A DNA stretch of 5,771 nt from Burkholderiales bacterium (GTDB lineage: Bacteria > Pseudomonadota > Gammaproteobacteria > Burkholderiales > Burkholderiaceae_A): NCBI GenBank assembly GCA_030828265.1, contig JAURCW010000084.1, positions 1-5,771 of the forward strand. The letters are read 5' to 3'. The notes under the pieces were generated by a model. It was not told where the DNA came from and made no database searches. It saw only the letters and a list, made by a program, of their open reading frames with translations. This document shows, one piece after another, positions 1-4,769 of the stretch; the first letter of the stretch is position 1, and every line of letters starts with the position of its first letter. Both the position numbers and the translations under genes were made by a program.

Positions 1-1124
1 AAAAAATTGGGGCCTGGCTGAATAAGCCTCCAGAGCCCATCAAGCCCCCATTGCACCCGATGCACGCTCTTGCGTCGTTGGGCGGCGAAACGGGCCAGCA
101 TGGCGGGCTCACCAAGGTCCTGACCGGCCCTCTTCCTGCGTTGTGAAAGGAAGGCATCGAAGCAAAGCAGGTCTTGAAAGCCAAGGTTAAGGCCGTAACC
201 CGCCAAGGGGTGAACCGTATGCGCCGCATCGCCAAGCAAAAGAACGCGCCCAAGACTCGTCTGAGGCAGAAGGGTCATGGCCAGAGGGCTTGCGACGCGA
301 GCCGTTGGGCTGCTAAGTTCGCCAAGGCGGTGACCCGTGATAAGGCTTAGTTCGCGCGCAAAAGCATGGTCATCAAGCGACTGCAAATGGGCGAGCTTCT
401 CGTTGGGCAGGCTAAAGACCAGAGAGACCTGATGCGGGTCCTTCAGAGGTAGAAGCGCGAGTACGGCCCCTTGTTGAAACCATTGCATGGCAATGGATTG
501 ATGCGGGCGCTCGCTTTTAAATCGGCATACAAGCGCGGTTTGTGGGTACTGCCGAAGGCCCCAGCCAAGGCCGAGGCGACGGCGCATGGCAGAGCGCTGG
601 CCATCGGCGGCAAGCACCAGGCCGGCTTTATAGGACTGGCCATTCGCAAGACTGAGCTCCGCAGGCGCACAAGGGCTCGCTCCACCGGGGGTCACCTGGC
701 GCAGCATTGTTTCGAGACGATTGAGGTTGGCCGGCCATGACGTAGGCGATTCAACGGCTGCAAGCAGCTCGGCATGCGAGACAATCCATGCAAGGTTCTC
801 CTTGCCCAATTCCCGAGCATCCAAGGTCAGGTCGGCCTGTTGCGTTTGAGGCCCCGAGGGTCGATCGTTGGACTGGCGAATTTCCATACTCACAATGGGC
901 TGCGCCTTGTTCTCCAAGGCTTGCCAAAGCCCGAGCTCCATAAGCAACCCAATGGCCTGAGGCCCAAGGGCGTAGGCCCTCTGATCAGCGCCATCCGCGC
1001 GCTTCGGGGCCTCTTTGGGGCCGGCCCACAGAACCTCATGACCCCGATGGGCCATGAGCCTTGCCGCACAGCCTGCAACAATGCCCCCTCCCGAGACAGC
1101 CACGGGTAGGAAGGTCTGTGTCAA
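1..1124 (-). CDS. UbiH/UbiF/Coq6-family FAD-dependent monooxygenase, 3' end cut by window edge
   Basis: Probable aromatic-ring hydroxylase of ubiquinone biosynthesis: a flavoprotein using FAD, O2 and a reductant to hydroxylate a polyprenylated phenol, usually at the inner membrane. The frame is open for 374 codons to the left edge. Visible landmarks are the Rossmann dinucleotide motif GGGIVAG (residues 12-18) after a short beta strand, an RAYALG segment near residue 50, the DG motif VLAADGQRSAMRRRLGL (about 170-186), and the FAD ribityl-binding GD motif LLLGDAAHTVHPLAG (295-309). Family members are about 380-410 residues, so only the tail is missing. I chose the TTG at 1122-1124 because AAAGGA sits 9 nt upstream and it leaves a normal N-terminus; a GTG at 1101-1103 is the alternative but has no Shine-Dalgarno. 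It is the third gene of the yebC-purD operon, abutting the purD stop in the same frame. Residue 310 is Tyr in GYGLNLG, where relatives usually have Gln. Which ring position it hydroxylates (UbiH, UbiF or UbiI role) cannot be told from sequence; the family call is firm. Confidence 0.9.
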   Translation of the reverse strand, partial: MTQTFLPVAVSGGGIVAGCAARLMAHRGHEVLWAGPKEAPKRADGADQRAYALGPQAIGLLMELGLWQALENKAQPIVSMEIRQSNDRPSGPQTQQADLTLDARELGKENLAWIVSHAELLAAVESPTSWPANLNRLETMLRQVTPGGASPCAPAELSLANGQSYKAGLVLAADGQRSAMRRRLGLGWGLRQYPQTALVCRFKSERPHQSIAMQWFQQGAVLALLPLKDPHQVSLVFSLPNEKLAHLQSLDDHAFARELSLITGHRLGELSSPTARVASPLAMTLLPQTSLGRVLLLGDAAHTVHPLAGYGLNLGFQDLLCFDAFLSQRRKRAGQDLGEPAMLARFAAQRRKSVHRVQWGLDGLWRLIQPGPNF

Positions 1125-2423
1125 TTAGCCGATTCCTTTTGCAGCAATGTCTTTTCGGTACTGCATGCCATTAAATTCAATGGATCCAATGGTCTGATAG
1201 GCCGTTGCCTGCGCCTCCTTGAGCTTACCGCCAAGCGACGTCACACAAAGTACGCGTCCGCCGGTAGTGACTAGACCCTGCTCGCCAAGGCTTGTCCCCG
1301 CATGAAACACCTTGGTGTCCACGGTGTCTTTAGGGATACCTGCAATGGAGTCGCCCAACTGCGGGGCCTCGGGATAGTTGGCGGCAGCAAGCACCACCCC
1401 CACGGCAGGTCGTCCATCCCAAAGGCTATCGGCCATGGACTCGGCTTGCTCAAGCCTTCCGTGAATGGCGGCCTCCACTAGGCTTGCGAAGTCCCCCTTC
1501 ATGCGCATCATGATGGGCTGTGTCTCGGGGGCCCCCATTCGGCAATTAAACTCAACCACCTTGGCCTGCTCGTTTTGAATCATGAGGCCTGCGTACAAGA
1601 AGCCCTTGTAGGGCGTGCCTTCGGCCTGCATACCTTTAAGCACTGGACGAATGACTTCGCGCATAACCTGCGCATAGACCTTGGGTGTGACCACGGGTGC
1701 AGGCGAGTAGGCACCCATGCCCCCGGTGTTTGGCCCGGTATCGCCATCGCCAATGCGCTTGTGATCTTGGCTTGTGGCCAGTGCAAAGGCAGACTTGCCG
1801 TCGCAGACCACCATAAAACTTGCCTCTTCACCCTGAAGAAAATCTTCAATCACAACCCGTGCGCCGGCAGAGCCGAGCTTGTTGCCTGTAAGCATGTCGG
1901 CAATGGCCTGATGGGCTTCTGCAAGGTGGTTCGCCACCACCACCCCCTTGCCTGCGGCAAGGCCGTCGGCCTTGATTACGATGGGCAGCCCCGGAAAACG
2001 CTTGGCCTGCTCGGCTGCATAGTTACTGGCCGCTTCTTGGTCGGTAAAGGTTTTGTAGCCTGCTGTTGGGATGTTGTACTTGGCCATGAACTGCTTGGCG
2101 AAGTCTTTTGAGGCCTCGAGCTGTGCGGCTGCCTTGCATGGGCCGAAAACCTTCAGCCCCTCGGACTCCAGCCGGTCGACAAGGCCAGCTGCAAGGGGGG
2201 CCTCGGGGCCGACCACAGTAAACGCCACATCGTTGTCTTTCAGAAAACGAACCAGACCGTCGGGGTCGTTCACCGCATCAAGGGCAACGTTCTCGAGATC
2301 GGGCTCGGCCGCTGTGCCGCCATTGCCCGGGGCCACGTAAACCTTTTGAACTCGGGGCGATTTGGACAGACGCCAGGCCAAGGCATGCTCACGGCCCCCG
2401 CTGCCAATCACCATGAGCTTCAT
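1125..2423 (-). CDS. purD: Phosphoribosylamine-glycine ligase (GAR synthetase)
   Basis: Catalyses the second step of de novo purine synthesis in the cytoplasm: 5-phosphoribosylamine + glycine + ATP give glycinamide ribonucleotide + ADP + Pi. The 432 residues match the usual length. In order: N-terminal GSGGREHA (7-14), VAPGNGG (30-36) and VVGPEAPL (70-77) of the PurD N-domain; the ATP-grasp part with [17 protein letters not shown] (148-164) and [20 protein letters not shown] (219-238); then [13 protein letters not shown] (290-302), whose Glu291 and Asn293 are the expected Mg2+ ligands; then the C-terminal domain. One oddity: residue 298 is Ala (codon GCC, 1530-1532), where the family signature has Asp (R-[LF/M]-G-D-P-E). 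The rest is canonical, so I call it intact. Its ATG overlaps the yebC stop as ATGA, indicating coupling, and its TAA abuts the next gene. No purine-repressor-like operator was seen. Confidence 0.98.
   Translation of the reverse strand: MKLMVIGSGGREHALAWRLSKSPRVQKVYVAPGNGGTAAEPDLENVALDAVNDPDGLVRFLKDNDVAFTVVGPEAPLAAGLVDRLESEGLKVFGPCKAAAQLEASKDFAKQFMAKYNIPTAGYKTFTDQEAASNYAAEQAKRFPGLPIVIKADGLAAGKGVVVANHLAEAHQAIADMLTGNKLGSAGARVVIEDFLQGEEASFMVVCDGKSAFALATSQDHKRIGDGDTGPNTGGMGAYSPAPVVTPKVYAQVMREVIRPVLKGMQAEGTPYKGFLYAGLMIQNEQAKVVEFNCRMGAPETQPIMMRMKGDFASLVEAAIHGRLEQAESMADSLWDGRPAVGVVLAAANYPEAPQLGDSIAGIPKDTVDTKVFHAGTSLGEQGLVTTGGRVLCVTSLGGKLKEAQATAYQTIGSIEFNGMQYRKDIAAKGIG
1134..1139 (-). promoter_or_regulatory. 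Ribosome binding site deciding the TTG start of the hydroxylase
   Basis: On the minus strand AAAGGA lies inside the last codons of purD, 9 nt before the TTG at 1124. This is good Shine-Dalgarno spacing and is the main reason for preferring the TTG over the later GTG. It implies initiation by ribosomes at or near those terminating on purD (translational coupling). Confidence 0.6.
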
Positions 2424-3142
2424 AGAATCACCACATTGGTGTAGACGTCTTGAACATCGTCCAGTGACTCCAGCGCATCAAGAAGTTTTTGCATTTTCTG
2501 ACCGTCCTCGCCCTCAAGCTCCGCCTGTGTTTCGGGCCGCATGGTGACCTCAGCAAGTTCAGGCTCAAGCCCTGCTGCGGCCATCGCCTGGCGCACCTGA
2601 GCAAGGTTAGCCGGGCCCGTTAAGACCTCGATGGACCCGTCCTCATTCACCAGAACATCATCGGCGCCGGCCTCAAGTGCCGCCTCCATAAGGTCGTCCT
2701 CCGAGTGGCCAGGTGCAAAAAGCATCTGGCCACAATGTTTAAACAAAAAGGCGACTGAGCCATCGGTACCCAGGTTTCCTCCGTGTTTGGAAAAGGCGTG
2801 ACGAACTTCGGCAACGGTTCGTGTGCGGTTGTCTGTTAGGCAGTCCACCATCACGGCAGCACCCCCAATGCCGTAGCCCTCGTAACGAATCTCTTCGTAG
2901 TCCACACCCTCAAGCTGACCCGTTCCACGCTTTATGGCGTCCGCGACCTTGTCCTTGGGCATGTTGGCATCGCCGGCTTTATCCATCGCAAGCCGCAGCC
3001 TCGGGTTGGTGTTGGGATCCGCCCCTCCAAGCTTGGCGGCAACGGTGACCTCCTTAATGATGCGTGTAAAAACTCGGCCACGCTTCTCATCCTGACGGCC
3101 CTTACGGTGCTGAATATTGGCCCATTTTGAATGTCCTGCCAT
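2420..3142 (-). CDS. yebC: YebC/PmpR (TACO1) family protein
   Basis: Full-length (240 residues) member of the YebC/TACO1 family. Family members were long annotated as DNA-binding transcriptional regulators; more recent work ties YebC and mitochondrial TACO1 to helping ribosomes through proline-rich stretches. The start is the invariant [20 protein letters not shown]. Further family blocks are FTRIIKE (25-31), [12 protein letters not shown] (39-50), [10 protein letters not shown] (87-96), [20 protein letters not shown] (104-123), [10 protein letters not shown] (125-134) and the C-terminal [15 protein letters not shown] (222-236). The FKHCGQ..FAPG stretch (134-144) and the YTNVVIL ending resemble Burkholderiales homologues as I remember them, which is the best taxonomic hint in the window. 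It is the first gene of the operon with purD and the hydroxylase, sharing ATGA with purD. The neighbour is not ruvC, as it is in many gammaproteobacteria. Specific function (transcription or translation) cannot be decided here. Confidence 0.98.
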   Translation of the reverse strand: MAGHSKWANIQHRKGRQDEKRGRVFTRIIKEVTVAAKLGGADPNTNPRLRLAMDKAGDANMPKDKVADAIKRGTGQLEGVDYEEIRYEGYGIGGAAVMVDCLTDNRTRTVAEVRHAFSKHGGNLGTDGSVAFLFKHCGQMLFAPGHSEDDLMEAALEAGADDVLVNEDGSIEVLTGPANLAQVRQAMAAAGLEPELAEVTMRPETQAELEGEDGQKMQKLLDALESLDDVQDVYTNVVIL

Positions 3143-3155
3143 GGTCTTAAACGTA

Positions 3156-3163
3156 CCTTCCTT
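3156..3163 (-). promoter_or_regulatory. Candidate ribosome binding site of yebC
   Basis: The minus strand reads AAGGAAGG, 13 nt before the yebC ATG. The match to the anti-Shine-Dalgarno is good but the spacing is longer than ideal. No closer purine-rich site is present, and the MAGHSKW start is fixed by family conservation. Confidence 0.5.
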
Positions 3164-3168
3164 ACTAC

Positions 3169-3187
3169 TTGGTTTGATAGTTGGTTT
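3169..3187. repeat. Direct repeat TTGGTTT, 12-bp period, upstream of yebC
   Basis: TTGGTTT occurs at 3169-3175 and 3181-3187, separated by GATAG (AAACCAA on the yebC sense strand). It lies 27-45 nt before the yebC start. The roughly one-helical-turn spacing would suit a dimeric regulator, but two 7-mers may be chance. Confidence 0.35.
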
Positions 3188-3205
3188 TTAATGCTTGGAA
3201 GGGTG

Positions 3206-3227
3206 GTCTGCTTGGCAACGAGCAGGC
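3206..3227 (+). other. Potential RNA hairpin with GCAA (GNRA) tetraloop
   Basis: Arms at 3206-3214 and 3219-3227 can form 9 base pairs as plus-strand RNA (core CTGCTTG / CGAGCAG, two G-U wobbles) closing a GCAA loop at 3215-3218. The wobbles become C-A mismatches on the other strand, so if real it acts in plus-strand transcript, as an upstream part of the tcdA leader. No U-run follows, so it is not an intrinsic terminator. Confidence 0.4.
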
Positions 3228-3271
3228 ACTCTTCGAGGATAAGCGTTTCAAAATGACGAGTGTAACGGTCT

Positions 3272-3299
3272 TTGAATGCGCCTTAGGCCCTTCATTCAA
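3272..3299 (+). repeat. 7-bp inverted repeat in the tcdA leader
   Basis: TTGAATG (3272-3278) and CATTCAA (3293-3299) are perfect inverted copies, with a small inner GCC-TTA-GGC stem at 3280-3288. It may be an RNA hairpin or an operator; a 7-bp repeat of this spacing is common by chance. Confidence 0.3.
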
Positions 3300-3315
3300 T
3301 GCCATGTGGGGCTGC

Positions 3316-3333
3316 GCTTGAGGCAGATCAAGC
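3316..3333 (+). repeat. 6-bp inverted repeat just upstream of the tcdA start
   Basis: GCTTGA (3316-3321) and TCAAGC (3328-3333) flank GGCAGA, ending 11 nt before the tcdA ATG. A hairpin here would sit beside the ribosome-loading site, and the only GAGG-like sequence nearby (3320-3323) spans the end of its 5' arm and the start of its loop. Chance is a fair alternative. Confidence 0.3.
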
Positions 3334-3344
3334 AAAATGTGGGT

Positions 3345-4154
3345 ATGTCGACATCCACTGCAGAAGACTCCAACACCAGCCAGCCCCGAAGTCTATCTTC
3401 CATCGCCAGGCTCTACGGGCCGCAGGCCCTTGCCTTGCTTGCTCGCTCCCATGTTGCAGTGGTTGGCCTGGGCGGGGTCGGCTCGTGGGCAGCAGAAGCG
3501 CTCGCACGCTCAGGCCTTGGCCGTCTCACGCTTATCGACAGTGACCATGTTTCGCAGTCCAATTTAAACAGGCAGGTTCAGGCGGTTCAGGCAAGCCTTG
3601 GGAGATCGAAGGTGGATGCGCTGAGCGAACGGCTTCTAAGCATCGGGTTGCCAGTGCAGATTAATCGCGTGGATGCCTTTCTTGACGAAGAGAACCTGAA
3701 CCAGCTTCTTGGAACAGCGCCAGATTTTTGGATTGACGCCTGTGATGATCGCAAGGCCAAGCGACTGCTCATTGAGGCCTTTCCTGCAAGGCAGCGCCCC
3801 TTAAAGCTTGTCGTCTGTGGCGCTGCGGGGGGCAAGACGGACCCAACACGCATTTGTCGGGATGACCTCTCAAACGCATCGCATGATCCGCTCCTCGCCC
3901 GTCTTCGTAACGAACTTCGGCGAGCTCTTGCTGCTAAAAGAAGGCCTTCATCTCGGCTTAACGTTCAGGTGGTCTATAGCCAAGAACCTACAAGGCGCCC
4001 GATTGAGCCAGAAGGTGAGCTGCTGCAGGCCCCCGCTGGCCTCTCGCCCGGCGGCTTTTTGGCCTGTGCGGGGTATGGATCGAGTATGGCCGTTACAGCA
4101 AGCATGGGCATGGCGGCTGCCGCCTACGCCATGGAGTGCCTAGTGAAACCTTAG
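3345..4154 (+). CDS. tcdA: tRNA threonylcarbamoyladenosine dehydratase (ct6A synthesis)
   Basis: E1/MoeB/ThiF-like enzyme that uses ATP to activate and cyclise t6A at position 37 of ANN-decoding tRNAs into cyclic t6A, in the cytoplasm; in E. coli it works with the CsdA/CsdE sulfur system. Seen in order: the family N-terminal block IARLYG (20-25); the nucleotide-binding VVGLGGVGSWAAEALARSG (39-57); acidic DSD (65-67) followed by NLNRQ (73-77) with the Arg typical of E1-like ATP pockets; Lys89; DACDD (131-135); GAAGGKTDPTRI (159-170), a TcdA-specific block; and ACAGYGSSMAVTA (240-252) with Cys241. The 269 residues nearly equal the E. coli length (268). An ATG at 3276 would add 23 unrelated residues and has no Shine-Dalgarno, so I took 3345, although its own upstream GTGGG is weak and close. 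It is divergent from yebC and convergent with the next gene, with overlapping stop codons. Identification is confident. Confidence 0.95.
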   Translation: MSTSTAEDSNTSQPRSLSSIARLYGPQALALLARSHVAVVGLGGVGSWAAEALARSGLGRLTLIDSDHVSQSNLNRQVQAVQASLGRSKVDALSERLLSIGLPVQINRVDAFLDEENLNQLLGTAPDFWIDACDDRKAKRLLIEAFPARQRPLKLVVCGAAGGKTDPTRICRDDLSNASHDPLLARLRNELRRALAAKRRPSSRLNVQVVYSQEPTRRPIEPEGELLQAPAGLSPGGFLACAGYGSSMAVTASMGMAAAAYAMECLVKP

Positions 4155-4714
4155 GAATTTGGCGCGTTTGAGTCTTTCTGGGCAAGGGCCGCAAGGGCGT
4201 TTTTTACCTTGGCAAGCTCAGCGCGGGCCTCAGGAGTAAAGGCATCCACCTGCCGTGAAAGGTCGTCAAATAGCGATCCAAGCGCGGGATCAGGAATGTC
4301 ATGGCCGGGTGTCGAGCCCTTGTCTTTTGTAGATGAGGAGTTTGACGCCTCGTTGGTTCCCTCCGAGAGGCCCTGCCTTAGCGCAGGGTCCACACGCGGA
4401 TCGGCAGGCGCACTGGCTAGGCTTGCCCCAAGGCTGGTAGACTGAGTAGATGATTGATGCTCAGCTTTTTTTCGGCCAAGCACCCAGGCACTAACGGTTG
4501 TCAAGGCCCAAAGCCCCGTTATGAAAAGCCAGGCTGCAAGCAAAGCGTCCGACGATACTGTTGGGGCTGCAGTTATTGCCCAGATCTCGGTTGCAAAGCT
4601 AAACCAGGGCAGCGAAGCTAGCCAGGCCAAAGACCCGTCGTTGAAGTTGGATCGCTCCCCAACCGCTACAAAAAGGGCAAGAAGATTGAGGCCAAGAACA
4701 ATACGATTCAACAT
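4151..4714 (-). CDS. Uncharacterised small membrane protein, two predicted membrane segments
   Basis: I do not recognise this 187-residue protein. A short hydrophobic segment lies at about 5-19 (IVLGLNLLALFVAVG) and a clear one at about 57-80 (ALLAAWLFITGLWALTTVSA region), followed by RKK at 81-83. By the positive-inside rule this suggests N-in/C-in with a loop at about 20-55. That loop is itself rather hydrophobic and Trp-rich (29-50), so a third segment cannot be excluded. Residues 84-187 look cytoplasmic: a Ser/Thr/Ala-rich, probably flexible linker with two DPAL motifs (109-112 and 142-145), then a likely helix at about 158-181. The ATG at 4712-4714 is the only start after an in-frame stop; no Shine-Dalgarno is visible. 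The stop overlaps that of tcdA. It is divergent from the acidic-protein gene by 55 bp. The reading frame looks real because of its length, its coherent membrane pattern and its exact fit between neighbours. Confidence 0.7.
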   Translation of the reverse strand: MLNRIVLGLNLLALFVAVGERSNFNDGSLAWLASLPWFSFATEIWAITAAPTVSSDALLAAWLFITGLWALTTVSAWVLGRKKAEHQSSTQSTSLGASLASAPADPRVDPALRQGLSEGTNEASNSSSTKDKGSTPGHDIPDPALGSLFDDLSRQVDAFTPEARAELAKVKNALAALAQKDSNAPNS

Positions 4715-4769
4715 AACGCTATTACAGTAGCACCAATTTCAATGCGAACAGTTTCTCACTTAGCGGCCC
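4715..4769. promoter_or_regulatory. Short divergent intergenic region between two uncharacterised genes
   Basis: Only 55 bp separate two oppositely oriented start codons. Neither has a Shine-Dalgarno in the 20 nt before it. On the minus strand TGTAAT lies 6 nt before the ATG, and a TGC-TACTGT extended -10-like element overlaps it; both are weak matches. A small dyad GCTATTACAGTAGC (4718-4731, 4-bp arms) lies in the middle. For the plus-strand gene I see no convincing promoter inside the gap. Confidence 0.4.

Larger units (their letters stand above)
3143..3344. promoter_or_regulatory. Divergent intergenic region between yebC and tcdA
   Basis: These 202 bp must carry the promoter of the yebC-purD-hydroxylase operon (minus strand) and that of tcdA (plus strand). 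I could not identify a convincing pair of -35/-10 boxes for either. On the minus strand a TTGCCA (plus 3213-3218 reversed) could be a -35, but no good -10 follows at 16-18 nt. The region holds a heptamer direct repeat near yebC and three potential hairpins towards tcdA, listed separately. Confidence 0.7.

Noticed and set aside
1..40. Small GGCT/AGCC hairpin and a run of T at the minus-strand end of the window, terminator-like
   Set aside because: The 4-bp stem is too weak and the hydroxylase frame is still open there, with the expected C-terminal residues yet to come.
443..1109. Several ORFs of 60-110 codons on both strands (such as 443-685 minus and 774-1109 plus)
   Set aside because: They are out-of-frame shadows of the FAD monooxygenase, whose frame translates without interruption across 1-1124 with all expected motifs.
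1575..2111. Long plus-strand ORF of 178 codons
   Set aside because: It lies wholly antisense to the highly conserved ATP-grasp region of purD, with no recognisable motif and no regulatory context.
3212..3240. TTGGCA (3212-3217) plus GAGGAT (3235-3240) with 17-nt spacing as a promoter for tcdA
   Set aside because: The -10 matches TATAAT at only two positions, and the -35 falls inside the tetraloop hairpin; too weak to annotate.
3276..3344. N-terminal extension of TcdA from the ATG at 3276
   Set aside because: The extra 23 residues have no family counterpart and no ribosome site precedes 3276; the start at 3345 gives the normal length.
4180..4205. GC-rich stretch followed by TTTTTT near the tcdA/membrane-gene junction, terminator-like for tcdA
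   Set aside because: GCAAGGGC occurs as a direct, not inverted, repeat before the T-run, so no stem forms. It encodes the Ala-Leu-rich helix of the opposing gene.
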